DNA from: Azolla caroliniana
Lineage: Eukaryota; Polypodiophyta
Assembly (NCBI GenBank): GCA_043228905.1
Contig: JBHGNT010000017.1
Location: 992,001-1,056,000 of the forward strand
Direction: 5' to 3'
Length of the DNA: 64,000 nucleotides
Part shown: positions 35,231 to 50,200 of the stretch, piece after piece
How the letters are laid out: each line of letters starts with the position of its first letter
Position numbering within the stretch: position 1 is the first letter of the stretch
Notes under the pieces: model-generated
What the model was told of the DNA's origin: nothing
Seen by the model: the letters and a program-made list of their open reading frames with translations, nothing else
The model's database searches: none
Made by a program: the position numbers and the translations under genes

Positions 35231-38200
35231 ATGTCGCGACCAGCCAACCCTGCGAAACCGATTGTTGATGCCCTCCTTCAGAGATTTCTCCCTCTTGCAG
35301 GTCGCAGAATCGATACTGCTCAAGCTCAGGTCTTTTTCGGATTTGTTGTTGTTTTATTCTGTTTCTGCTCTGTCTTAATAGATCAGCCTAAAGAAGACCT
35401 TTACTGTCAAGGTTATGGAAATGATATGCAGCTTGTGTTTGAAGACGTCGATTTGGAACTTTGCTTTGTTTTATATGTGCATGCTACTTTATCTACCATG
35501 GAAATAAGCCAATTAGAGTTCGCAATTATCAAACAAGACATTCCCTCTTGTTACTATTAAATGTAGATATAACTTCGTGGTAAAATTTCCAGGAGAGGTT
35601 TTGGATAATCCAAGTCAAGTTGGGGAAAAAAATCCATGTGGGATTTTTTATTTTCGTAGTCAGGTTGAGACTAAATCCCCAGAGGGGTTATTGAGGTTCC
35701 AAATTGTGTTGAGAATCATTCACAAGAGAGATTTTGGGTTTCTAAGTCAGGTTGGGAAAATTTCCTATAGTGGCTTTTGATATTCCAAGTCGGATTAGGA
35801 AAAAGTACTGAGAAGTGTTTTTGAAATCTCAAGTCAGGTTGGGAATAATTCCCAAGAAGGGATTTTCAAATACAGCTACAGCTAAGGTAACTGATTATCA
35901 AACAAGACATTATTTTTTGTTGTTAAGGATGCCTTTTCACTATTATATTTATAATTACCAAAAATGGTTTTATTTTGCTTGACAAAGAGCTAGATGCCTA
36001 AGCTAATTGCATAATAATTATATAACAAGTCATTGTTTTCTGGTTAAAGATGCTTCTTACTAGTAACTCTAGAAATTAGTTTGTCTAACCTAGCCAGTCT
36101 ACAATTGTCAAACAAGATGTTACATGTGGTTAAATATCCTTCTTACTATTGAATGTAGATATTACTTTGTATGCAATAGAGGCATATACCTAAGCTAATT
36201 ACTTTATGATTACCAGTTAAAGATGTGGCCCGAGCCTCCTTTTACAATGAAATTACAATACAATAATCAAGCAAGACACTCCTTGCCGATTGGCCATGCA
36301 AGGCTTGCTCTCATTGGTCATATCCACATTTATTGCCTGAACACTGGCAAAATCATCCCAATTATGTTCCTAACAGAGATTCCTCGCTCTACATCATGGA
36401 TGTAACAACCCCTCAAGAACTATTGTCTCTCTCTCTCTCTCTCTAATTGCATACTCTCTGTGGATTGGGAGACATAGTTTGATTGGTCAGCCATGTGTCA
36501 CAATCTTTTTCTCTTCACATACTCTATCTAATTGGGAAGCATATTTTGATCAGGCTGCATGTGTCACAATATTTTTCTTTGCATACCCTATGTGAATATG
36601 GGAAACACATTTTGATTGAACAGCAATATATGCTAATCACCCACTTATAAGACATGTGTTCTGACGTCTGTGCTGAACTAAGTCCTACCTTACTTAGTTG
36701 CTGTTGAACATGCCTTTCATCTCTTGATATCTGCCACCAAGTTCTCTATTTCTCTCATCTCTTGGAAATTCTGCACATAGTATTACCAATGATATTGTTC
36801 TTCAGCATATGTTTAAGTATCATCTTATAGTGTATCTTGAAGAACCACTGCATGCTCATACATGGCAATGAAGCTTAGTCTACAGCAGTTGTGTTTGTCC
36901 CTTTGGGGCATGAGCTTAGTCACATTTTGATGAGTTGGTTGGATGAATATGGTCATCTTTATATCAGGGTTACAGAGGAGAGATGACTGGATTTCCTCAC
37001 ATCTTTGGGGCACTGTTATGGGTCGTTGTTTCTAGAAGCTAGGAAACACTATTCGCATTCTGGGTCTTGTTTTATATCTCCTTGCAGTTCAGCTTTCTTT
37101 TCTTTAATTTACTGCAGTGTAATGCATCACATAACTTCTTCTTCTACTTTGCCTTACTTTGCACCGATGAGGTGTTTGTTTAACTTGAAAACCTTTCCCA
37201 TTTATTGAGATCTAAAGTTATTTAGACAAAGGATATGATAATATACTTTTGTATTTACAATATTGAAGGTTTAGCCGGGGTATTTGAGGGATAGGTCTTT
37301 TGACACTAGTAGTATAAAGTATTACGAAAGCAGTGTGTTTGTATTTTGAGCTTGCATTTCCACGGTTCGTGAAGGGCCCAAATGAGTGAAATGCATGTTA
37401 CTTATATGTTTCTATTTCTTTGTTGTGGAAATGTCTGGTTACTAGGATGCTGTAAAAATATATGTCCATTTGAACCAAGACTATATGATGACTCTAATGC
37501 CCATCGAAGTTACCTGTACCCATTTCGGTTCTTATTCATCTAGTGTATGCCACTATCTCAAAGAGAAACCTGGGGGATACTGCCAAGTCGGTTGTTATAA
37601 TAATCACACGTGACATTGAGGGGTTATTGCAAATCATGTAGGCAATCATGGCAATCTTGGCTCTATCTATATCAAGACTGACAACTTGGAACTATGATTT
37701 TGTGCTTGACGTGAAGCTTCTTGAACCTTCTTGCAAAGACAAGTGGAAAAGTGTTATGCCGTCAAAGGATTGTATGGTGGATGCTAGGTTCAGGTGGTGG
37801 CAAACCATAAATTCTAACTTTGGTGGAAAGTAATGAGTGTCATTTACATCAGTGTGGCAGTAGTTCTAGGTTCTATCTCAGATACGGGAAATCTAATCTC
37901 ACTTATAATTAAGGACACTCAATTCTACCTTATATTTTTTCAACGTTCTTAAATTATTTGATTGGCATAACAATACACATTCTTTGAAGCTGGTATAATA
38001 TCAGCCAGCATACTAGCACATTGTTTATCCAATGGGACGTTTTCTTCTTTTCTTGATCGAAAAGAGTGACACTCTCAATGATTGTTTATATGCACAACAT
38101 CAGATGGAATAAAACTCAAGCATTTTAATTCCTCTTAGCTAAATTGCTCAAGATGTATTATTGGTCAATTCTTGGAATTTTTTTATGAAATGGAATAATG

Positions 38201-41200
38201 TCCACATCTTCACATACATACCCTTGCTCCAAAGACATGTTTTACATAGCTAATGTGAGCTGTCCATCCCGAAAGACATTTATATATTTTTTCTTGTTGC
38301 AGGATGGACAGTATTTGCGAGCATCAGAACCAGCTTACGAGCAAGTGCTCGAGTCTCTTGCAATGGCTGCTCATTATACTCCTGGACCTCTACTTGAGGC
38401 GCTTTCTAAATGGAGGGAAAGGTATAACTTGATCATTGCTTGGCCTTTCACTGACTTTTTATTTCTTATGTTACAGTGTAGCATTTAATGAAGCAAGGTG
38501 AACTTTGGAATTTGAAGGCCTCAAGCCATTTTGTTCTTGCTCTTCCATCATGGTTGTGTATCATTTATTGAGAAAGATATAAAGTCACATTATTGTGCGA
38601 AATATGGTCTGTGAGAGAGAAAATTTATATTTGATCTTAATATGGCACTCATTATTATTTTCCTTGTATAGTTTTCTAAGTAGAGGGTTGATCATAAACT
38701 ATATTTCTTTAGTGCCTAAAAGACTGTACCCATGGCTTTCATTTTTGTACACATGTCTCATTTGTTTATCTTTCTTATAGTCATTACTTTTTCTTCCCTT
38801 TACTTTCATTTTTTTAATCTAGGTGAAGATAGTTTGTTTACTGTTTTACTTATTTCTCATGTAGTGATACCCCCAAAGGAGCAAATGATGCATCAACTGT
38901 ACAAAGAAAAGTTGGTGAATTCTTCTTGATTGTTATCATTGATATAGCTATTTAAATTTATAATTATTGAATGATATTATTGTTTGACGTGCTTCAGCTG
39001 GCTGTTGAATGTATATTCTGCTCAGCTTGTATACGCTTTGTGGAATATTGTCCTCCAGATGGACTTACAGGTAGGATATAAACAATGTTCAAAAGTATTT
39101 ATTTAATCATAAAATTTATTTTAAGTATTTATGCCACATATGACGTGACTTCAAGGACTGTTTACTGCAGAATATTCATGGAAAAGTTTGGAAAACTTTG
39201 TTTTTGATTGGCTCATCACTGCTGAAAAGTATGTATTCCTTATCTAACTTGAAATAATAATAAAACTTGAAGGCTTGGATATTTTCCAACTCTTATCTCC
39301 ATTTTGTGGTGAAGTGTTATATATGTGCATGTCCATGTACATCTGTGCAATGAGCATACATTGACATTGATGGGTGGTATGCCTACACATCATTCAAGTA
39401 TACTATGCGTCAATGATTTGTGGCTGCAAATATTGACAGGGTTGTCAGTCAGACAGAGTATCCTTCTTTAGTAGACTTGAGAGGTCTTTTGCTGGACCAT
39501 GTTGCACGGCTTCTAGGGGCATTATCAAGGATCAGGTTTCATATTTGGAATTTTTTTTTAGCTTTTAGCCTATGATTTCTGTTTGGACTGTTCAACATTC
39601 TAACTTGAGGCTATATGGCAGGTTCAACGCAGTAACAGAACGATTTTTCACTGAACTCAATTGTCGACACAGTGACACAAACAAAGATAGAAGTGAAATA
39701 CTCAGCATAATCAGTGGGATGCGTTACCTGAAACTAGGCGTACGTGGTTTTGTCTATTTTTCTGTTTCTACTTATATCAATATATTGGCAGAGATTATAA
39801 CCATATAGTTAATTGTTTGCACAGAGGCACCTAGTGAGTGTTATGGAGGTCTATTACATTTCTGATCTACCAGGCTTTATGGTGGGGTTTTAAGCAAATT
39901 TGCTTAATAGAGTCACATATTTACGGTTGAGGGGGTTTATGATGGTTGTTGAGAGTGTGACCGTTAAGAAGGATACCACTAACGATCAAGCAAATAAAGA
40001 TATAAGTGTCATGACCTTATATGAGTTACCTCAATTCTTATTATACCCTTAAAACCATTAGAGGTTTACCCTTAAATAATAATAAATATATTAAGGTTCT
40101 GCATGTAACATTATGCTCCCTTTAAAAAATTGCACTGCTGCACTGAAAAGGTAGGAAAATGAGTTTTTGAAGTTGTTGTCTCTTTCTCCCAAGCTGCATA
40201 GATTTTTAGTTCGGAATTGAGAATGCATTTTGGCACATGAGGTTTATTAGGTAAATTCTTGAGAGCAATGCCAATTGCATAATCACTAGTGTCGGTATCA
40301 ACCTCAAAGGGTTTTGATGAGTCAGGTAGAACAAGACAAACGTTTTTCTTTTAGAATGTTGAACTTTCTATCAAGTTGTTTATTCTAAGTTATTGGTTTA
40401 ACAGACTTATGTGCTTGGCCTTTTAAAAGATCAGTAAAAATCGTAGTCAATTTAGAATTATTGCGAATAGATTTTTGCAAGAAACCAACAAATCCATAGA
40501 GGATCAATCCTTTTTGAGTGATTAAATGTCCTGAAGGAGTTCTTAAACTCACATTTAGACATCTTAGCAAAGGAACTTTATCACACAATCTTTGTAAAAC
40601 AAAGCTTTTGTCACCCAATGTGTGTAAAACAAGCAAACATGATGAACATGTTCTCCCTTTTGACAATTATAAATAAGAATTTCATCTAACGAAACAATGA
40701 TAAATTTTTCGAGTTGTTGCTAAAAAATGTCATTCATTTCTTGTTGGAAGCTAGCTGGAGTGATAGTTAATCCAGGAGGCATAACCAAAAAATCATAATC
40801 GTGATAACGAGTATGACAAGCTATTTTAGGAATATCACCATCAATAATTCTTATTGGATGATAGCCGGTTCACACATTGATTTTGATGAAATATCAAGGT
40901 CACCATCACTAATTCTTATTGGACAATAACCAGTTCTCACATTGATTTTGATAAAGTATCAAGGTTCTTGAGAGGATCTGCTAGATTGTCAGTTTGGGGC
41001 AAATGATATGAGTTTTTAGCTGATTTATTCAATAAATGACAGTTAATACACAACCACCAAGCTGCATCTGTTTTCCTGACTACCCCAGGGTCATTTACTA
41101 TGACAAATATGACGTAACCTTACGTAATCCTTTAGTTGCTTAGCAATCTCATCCTCTTTGACTTGACTACGTCGATAAAGAAGGTGGAATTCTTACTTGA

Positions 41201-44200
41201 GCAGCACCTGGGACGAGTTCAATGCTATGGTCAATATTACATATAGGTGACAAACCAGGTGGTAATTGATGACAGAAAACATTCTAAAAATCATTCAAGA
41301 TTGTGTAAAGTAATGGTTGTTTACAGAAACGTAATGGTTGCTCCCCTTTCTAACTCACACTCGGGATATGGACTGGGAACGATGCACATCCCAAACCTTC
41401 TAGATAGCCACAATGGATGGAACTCAATCTTGATAGCTTCAAATTTCCAATGGCCCTTGTGTGGCTGTCGTGACAAGTGCTTGTGGAGCTAAAGGCAGTT
41501 ACCTGTACATGTTCTGATGCTTCTATGAAGACATGCAAGGGTTGGATCCCCAATTTTGTCAACATCAAATCCACTTGAAGATTGATTTTACTCCAGTCTA
41601 ACAACAGCGCTATGGAATGGGCCCGAGCTATGTTAGGAAGAAATTGATAAATTACCTGGGTTTGTTTCATTTGGTGTGTGAAGATAGCCATGTTGCTGTA
41701 CTTGAATGTTATCATCTTGAAGGATGGCAAATCCGTGTTTTCGTCGACTACCAAAAGCTTAACAGAGCAACTATTTGTGACTCATGTCTGTTGCCCTTCA
41801 TTGATAGTTTCCTTGACATAGTTGCCGGCCTTGAGGTATGTAGATTTATTGACAGCTGTTGGGGCTACAACCAGATCCAGATGATGTTTGAAGATAGAAA
41901 AAATTGCCTTTTGTGCCTGCAGTCATGATGTTCGATCTCAAGATGGCACCGATTACCATCTAGTGTATAATCGTTGAGATCTTCAAGCCATACATTCCAT
42001 CCTTTATGTAGTTCTTTATCAATGACTTCGTGGTGTTTGGCAACCATTTAGGGCACCTGGCCATGTGTCTCGAGAAGTGCCGCACTAGCCACTAAGCCAT
42101 AACCTACTCAAATGTGCCTTTGGACTATCCAGCGACATGTATTATTTACTTATTATTTACATTTTTTATCACTATTCAATATTTTTTGTTCTCTATTTAT
42201 GATGTTTCACTATGTATCTTCTATCATCAAGTGCTTATCAATAATTTTCTGCCTATTAATAGCATCCTGTTATTCTACAAAAAGGTTTGCAGTTGCACTC
42301 ACAGCAATCCTAAAGCCCATATTATGTATCAAAATAGGCTGTATTCAGGGGGCTGCCCATACAGAGCGTAATATTTGTAATAATGTAAAACGTGATATTA
42401 TTTGCATCCATATTGTAAATAAAAACGAATATCCTCATTTTATGTTTAAATATTGTCATTACAACCAAAATCTGGTATAGCCAACCTACAGTGACTGCAC
42501 ATGTTATGCTTGGATCTTAAGATGCATGTATAATTGCTTATCTGTGAATTGCAACTAATGACTTGTTCTACATAAATTACACATTGACAATCATTATTGA
42601 TACTTCATATGAAAACACTACACCTGCATTTTTTTTGGCGCATTTCACATGCTCTAATTGGCAAAACTCATAGAATCTTCTAATTGATGACAGGTTAATA
42701 CAGTTAATGGATTAAAAGCATCTACGGCCTTCATTGCAAATGCAAATCCTCTCACTCGTACTCCGCAAAGGAAGAAGTCTGAGTTTCATCATGCTCTCTG
42801 CAACATGCTTTTCAGCATACTTGCACCTGTGGCTGATGCAGAAAAAGGGCAATGGCCACCATCTGGTGTGGATGCAATGTTAAGTATGTGGTATGAAGCT
42901 GCATTCCATTTGCATGCACAACTAATGCACTGGATGGAAAAGCAAAGCAAACACATAATTGTAAGTATGAAGTTCTCATAAGTATGTAGCATAAGTTCTG
43001 TTAGGCTTAGTATTGGATGAATACACTGTACAACAATAGCATTGTTTCTGAAGGAAACTTCAGCTTGTGCTGTAGGTGGGTTACCCATTGGTCACGCTGC
43101 TTCTCTGTTTGGGGGATCCTCAAAACTTCAACAATAACTTTGGAACTCACATGGAGCATTTATACAAACTGTTGAGAGTAAGAGTAAAATGCTATACATA
43201 TATTTCCTCAACTAACTATAAGAGAACATACTAGATTATACACAATTAATTTGATTTCTGAAATTACAACAAACAAGAAAACTTACATTAAATTCATTGA
43301 GCTACCGATAGGGGCTAACTGAACCATATATGATATATCTGCAACAATTGATCACTTGTGATATCTCTATTGTTCAAGGAAATAGTTTCATCTCCCATGT
43401 TTTCATCTTAAGGCAGGCAGATATACATTTTCTTTTCCAGTATGGTATATAGTGTGAATTGTGCATATTTGCAATGATATATGTTTGGTCATATTGATCA
43501 CTTTCATGGGAATGGAAGTGATGATTGATCACTTGCATATCAAATGTTGACTGAAAAGAAAATATTTTCATTTCCCACTCTTATGGGAAGGCATGGAAAT
43601 ATCCATATTATCCATTTTGTTTTCCAATGCGATGCATATGCAAGTATATAGTTTTGCAATTAAACAAACCTGGGATTTAATTAATATAGTCAGTTTAAAT
43701 TGGACATACATTTGCACTGACTGTCTTACATGTCATATACAGGAGAAAAACCTAAGAGCAATGGCACTTGATTGTTTGCACCGCGTTGTACGATTTTACC
43801 TCAATGTATATGCAGACACACAACCAAAAAACCGTGTTTGGGATTACCTTCATAGTGTTACCTCTCAATTGCTAGTTCTATTGAAAAAAGGATCCTTGAC
43901 TCAAGATTCTCAGCATGATAAAGTTGTTGAATTCTGTCTGACAATAGCTGAGAGCAATCTTGACTTTGCCATGAATCACATGATTTTGGAATTATTGCGG
44001 AATGACAATCCCAGTGAAGCTAAGGTTATAGGACTTAGGGCATTGCTAGCTGTGGTTTCACCACCCTCTCATCACCGCAGTGGATCAGATGCTTTCAAAT
44101 CTGATGATATTCACTATATTACAACTTCATCTCTACAAGGTTCACCCTTATCTCCATGGTCTTCTTCAGGATATCTAGCTTCTTCAGTACGTTTGCCCTT

Positions 44201-47200
44201 CAGTGCTCAAACTTCAACTTCAACATTTTCGGAGGCTTGTCATGACATTAGTCAATATGTTCCTAAAGTCAGGGCTGCCCTTGATCAGATAATAAGGACT
44301 TGTCATAGCACTTATGGATCTGCGCGGCTTACTTCTCCAAAGGCCACATTAGGTATTTTTTGTTTGTTTGTATTTGATAAATAAAAAAATGTGCTAAGGT
44401 TGAAAGGGCAAGGTGCATTTAATGTAACTGAATGGCAGAACCTACAAAAGAGAAACAACAAGGGTGGATGGTTTTTAAATGGGCTTTGAAGTGTCTGCCA
44501 AACCTTATACCAGAGATTTGGCGGAATGACAAAATGACAGAAATTCTTCCTGCATATGGCATTAGTATTGAGCCAGGTGTACGGGAAGAAGCAGTACAAG
44601 TTCTCTTCAGAACTGTCCGAGCTCTTCCATATAGTAGGCCAGCAGTCATGAAGGGAATGGCTAACTTTATCCTACAATTACCAGATGAATTCCCACTTTT
44701 GATTCACACTTCATTGGTTCGTTTGGTTCAGCTCATGCAAGCTTGGCAAACGTGTTTGGCAGATGAGAGTATGTATGGGGAGCACAAGAACATGAAGTAC
44801 ATGAAAGGAAGCCAAGAGTTAAATTACAGGGCATCTCCCTACCGTCCACCGGGAACTTCTAGCAAATTCTCTCCTCATGGCATGGATGCTATTGGGTTGA
44901 TTTTCCTTTGCTCAGTTGATGTTCAAACTCGCTATACTGCATTAGAGCTTCTACGTCGTGTTCGTGCATTGCAGAATGACATCCGAAGGTATTCCAAGCG
45001 CAAGTCCGATTTTGAAGAATTGCAACCTACATTTGTAATAGATGTTTTTGAAGAAGCTGGTGTAAGTAACCATTTTTTGGTCTTGTATTTTGTGCATTTG
45101 CAAATGGTGTTAAACAAATGGTGCCATGATCATTTGACAATTGGAATTAGGACAATGTGAGTTTAATTCATGAATTTGTTTATTAGAGATGTTTTACCTA
45201 TAATTCCATCTAACTGATCATCTATTTTTTCTTATGAATCAATTACATAGGATAGTGATGCCACAGTGTTAATATATCATGCATATGAGTCTTTAGAATA
45301 GAGAGACGCGCAACCTGAAAAACACCTGGGATTCCTTTCTGCCTTCTTCTGTCATACAAGGCATTGTGACTGTGTCAAGCAGTCAGCACAATGAGATGTC
45401 TTAATAATGTATATGTAAGGATTTTGTAATTCATCCAAATTTCCCTTTTTTAGGAAGATATTGTGCAAAAGTGTTATTGGAACCCTGGTCGGTGGTTTGA
45501 CTTGAAAAGAGACTGGGAGGTAGTTCCAACAGATGTAACTCTCCAGTATATTTTAGAAGGTCATGATAAAAACAGATGGGGTCGCTGTTTAAGTGAACTG
45601 GTGAAGCATGCTGCAATCCTGTGTCCAGATGCCGTTGACGCTGCAAGGTAAGGGATAAACAATTTCTTTATATGTTTTGGATTGTTTTCTAAGAAAACCT
45701 TGAAATATTACAGACTTGAAGTAGCCCAACGGCTCTCAAACATGACTCCATTAGAACTTGGTGGCAAAGGAAAATTTGAACAGTGGCAATTGTATTCCAT
45801 GTTTGCATGTTCATGCCCTCCAGAGGAAATTGAAGATTCAGGAACACAGGCTGCGAAAGATATATTTAACCTGATTTTTCCCTTGCTAAAATCCCCCTCA
45901 GATTCACAAATTGTAAGCAATTAATCTTTGTACCTTTTAAAACTCCCAGTTTGTGTTTATGACGCTATATATTTTGGTGTGAATTAAATAGAAACTCTTA
46001 GAGCAAATTAGCTTCACAATTATGAGAGCTTGAATATGGGTTATATTGAATATTAACTGCTGTGGGTTATATGCTACAGAAAGTATAACCATTAGAATGT
46101 AAATCTCCATGTCTACATAGGGTTTAGCATGAAGAGAGAAGGAACCAACATCATCGTAACTCTGTTAAATGCATAATTATTCTAAGAGATGATGGATACA
46201 CAGAGTGGCTTAATTATTCTAACAGTTATTGTTGTCGATATATATCAAAGCTCATTTTAGAATGATGGAAGAACTAGAAATCATGATGCCCAAAGAAAAT
46301 TAGAATTAGTACTAGGCAGCTACTGCCCAGATCACATACCGGTAAATTAAACTAGGCAGTAAACTAAAACCATGAAACATGAAAAATAAAATGCTATTCT
46401 ATAGATTTATGAAGGAATGCATCTAGAATGCCTTATTGAAGGCTCCATGCCTGTCTTTCTTGTATTATACATGGGATCTGTGCAGGAATAAGATAAGATT
46501 TAAATCCCTTTTTGAGTTGGCATGTATTGTGGTCACTACTATGATTTGGTTTTTATTATTTTATAACATGCCTAGATGTCCCATGGTATGCCTAATCACC
46601 TAGCATGCAATTTGGGTTAGGGATGTGCTCGAATGGCTCAAGCTTACCTTTCCTCCACAAAGGTAATGGTAGCAATACATGTCCATAAATCCTGGATCTT
46701 GCGTACAGATTGTGCGTTGACAATGCCATCCACATGCCAACGGACCCTCTAGTAGACTTTTAATTGGCGCCTAAAGTAGGTGATGTGTATGCACATTATA
46801 TAATGTGCCTCTTACACTCTTACACATTTAGAAAACAAATCTATTCAAGTGCAGTAATAAGAAAGAAAAAAACCTAGATATGGACTTCAATAAATTGTGA
46901 ACCATAATCAGAATATAAAGAGTGACATACAGTCTATGTATAGAAGAGAATGAAAAGAGATGGCCAACAACATAGTGATAGGCATGTAGAATTTGTATTA
47001 CATAACCCTGTCCTTATACTAAGCTGGTTGCAGGATTCGGGTGCCTTTTGTTAATATCCAATAAGGCTTGTGCTAATTAAACACTATTTTTCGTCTGTGA
47101 AATTGTTGCTTGATATCTGTTTGATGTTTCCTATTAATCATTTCAGTTTATTGCAACATTAGCGCTTGGACATACCCATGTAGACCTCTTGGAAGTCATG

Positions 47201-50200
47201 TTTTCTCCACTTCGTACTTTCCTTACAGAGGTTACATCCGAATCTGAAAGTCGGCCTAAATGGAAGGTTATTTCCTCTCTCATACCTTAAAGGCGTCTCT
47301 TTGCAGGTTAATGGGTTCTAATGTACTTCATGTTTCTTTTGAGTTAGTTGTTGCAATGAATAGACAAGCAAAACTTGTTCTATAAGATTGCATTAATTAG
47401 TACTGATTTTAATTGGAGAACTAACACAAATTTTATGTCACAGTCAAATTTCTATTTGATTTAAACCCTTGTGGACTTTCATCATATCAATTTCCACACT
47501 TTTTGATGTCTGTTTAGGTACCTACATTTGGATTGGCAGTACCATACCATATTCTGTTAGATTGATTGAAATGATCTAATATGGACCTTACTCTTATCCA
47601 GCTTTAACTAACCTGTATATTTGGGTGATGGCATGTATGGTCGTGATTATTTTCTTGTTACCTTATGAAATCATCATTTGTTTTCCTCATAGAAATGTGT
47701 CTGATTTCAGAGTCAGAAACTCCGCCGTGAAGACACTCGGGCCCATGTAGCTAATGTTTATCGCATGGTTGCTGATTCTCTATGGCCAGGGATACTTTCT
47801 AAGAAGCCCACACTCCGGGCTCATTTTTCAAGGTTCATTAATGAAACTGTAAGATATATCTCCTCACAATCTCAAGAGTATGCACAAGAATTGCAGATGC
47901 TGAAGTATTGCCTAGCATCTGTCCTGAGGGCATTATCGCCTGAATTGGTTAAAGCAAATCCAGAACAACTTGATGTGCGTACCAGGAAGAGACTCTTTGA
48001 ACTCCTTTCTTCCTGGTGTGATGATTCTGTGAATACTTGGGGTTCAGACTCAGTGAGCGACTACCGGAGAGAAATTGAGCGCTACAAGTCAGCACAGACT
48101 GCACGTGTAAAGGACTCTATGGAGAGAATTATCCTGGAGAAAGAAATTAATGATCAGGTTGAAACAGTGCAGGTGATGGCTATGAATGGAATGGCATCAT
48201 TGCTTTATGGACCCTGCTTTGATGATGGCGCAAGAAAATTGACCGGAAGGGTTATAACTTGGATCAATAATCTCTTCCTTGACCAGGTGCCTAGAGTTCC
48301 CATCGGTTATTCCCCTGCTGATCCACGCACACCATCACATTCCAAGAATAATGTATCAGGAGTTACTGATTCACACCGAGCTGCCGGTGGTGGCAGAGAT
48401 AGACAGAAGGGAAACTTCTTCAAGGTTCAGCTAGCAAAAACAGCCTTGATGAATCTTCTCCAAAGTAATCTGGACCTTTTTCCGGCATGTATTGATCAGG
48501 TAACTAATGTGCATAAGTCTTGTCCAAAACAATTGTACAAAACATCACTGTATCTTAGCTTGTAATATCGTGTTCAATGCAGTGTTATTCTTCTGATCAA
48601 TCGATTGCTGATGGATACTTCCGTGTACTAGCGGAAGTTTATATGCGCCAAGAAATTCCAAAATGTGAAATACAGAGGCTGTTGAGCCTCATCCTCTACA
48701 AAGTGGTTGATCCCTCGCGACAGATTAGGGATGATGCTCTGCAAATGCTAGAAACACTGTCTGCAAGAGAATGGGTTGAAGAAGGGGAAGGTGCAGGGAG
48801 GTATCGTGCTGCTGTGGTGGGTGATTTGCCAGATTCCTATCAACAATTTCAGTATCAGCTTTCTGCTAAGCTGGCAAAAGAGCATCCAGAGTTAAGTGAA
48901 TATCTATGTGAGGAGATTATGCAGAGACAGTTAGATGCAGTCGATATAATTGCACAACATCAAGTTCTAACTTGCATGGCACCCTGGATTGAGAATCTCC
49001 AGCTATGGATTCTCAAGTATAGTGGCTGGTGTGAGCGGCTTTTAAAAAGTATGTATTATGTAACATGGAGACATGGAGATCAGTTCCCTGATGAGATTGA
49101 GCAGCTATGGAGCACAATTGCAAAGAAAGTGAAAAATGTCGGTCCTGTGCTTGATTTCCTGATTGCCAAGGGTATTGAAGATTGTGATTCAAATGCTTCT
49201 GGTGAGATAAGTGGTGCGTTTGCTACATACTTCCCAGTAGCCCAGAGAATCAGTTTGTACCTAGCAAGAGTCTCCCCACAACAGACAATAGATCACCTGG
49301 TTTGTGAGCTAGCACAGCGCATGATTGATGACCAACCTGAACAAGTAAAACGTGTGATGGATACTATATTTGAGCTCGATAGTTCAAACCCAGTACTTGA
49401 ATTTTCACAAGCTCCTCAGCAGGTGCAAATACTTGATCCTCTGCCCCCGATGTCACCTTTGCTCATCCGGAGCTCTATAGAAGGACAAACAAGGAACGTC
49501 AGTGGAAATCTTAGCTGGAGAACAGCAACAGGCCGGAGTACATCGGGTCCATTAAATGTCCTTGCCATGCCGGAAATACACACAGGACGATCAGGACAAC
49601 TTTTCACTGGATCTGGCCCATTGAGTGTATCGGGCCCTTTAATGGCAGTGCGTACCTCTACAGGAAGCCTTAAAAGTCGTCATCTCTCACGGGATAGTGG
49701 TGACTATTACATTGAGACACCTACTTCTGTGATGGAAGAAGTTCGTTCTAGCACTCCTGCTGCGATAGCAGAGTTTCGGTCAGCGTTACATAACCATTGG
49801 CTTTCTAGAGCAGATATTGCTCTGATTTTGTTGGCAGAGATAGCATATGAGAACGATGAGGATTTTCGTGGTCATCTACCTCTTCTTTTTCACGTAACCT
49901 TTGTATCCATGGATAGTTCTGAGGATATAGTCCTGGAGCATTGCCAGCAATTACTAGTAAATCTTCTTTACTCCCTTGCCGGCAGACCACTTGAATCATA
50001 CAACATTGGAGAGTATGGGGATGGTGAAGATAAGAAGCAAGTAGAGAGCTTGATGAAATATGTACAGTCCAAGAAGGGTAGCATGATGTGGGAACATGAG
50101 GACATAACTTTAGCACGGGTTGATCTCCCAAGTGCAGCCCTTCTTTCAGCCCTTGTTCAAAGTGTTGTTGATGCTCTTTTCTTTCAAGGGGATCTTCGTG

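Larger units (their letters stand above)
39740..42693 (+). other. FRY intron 7, enlarged by transposon remnants
   Basis: A 2.95-kb intron between GGC|GTACGT and ACAG|GTTAAT, in phase 0. Most of its extra length is two decayed Ty3/gypsy pieces in opposite orientations, described separately. The neighbouring exons are intact. Confidence 0.85.
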
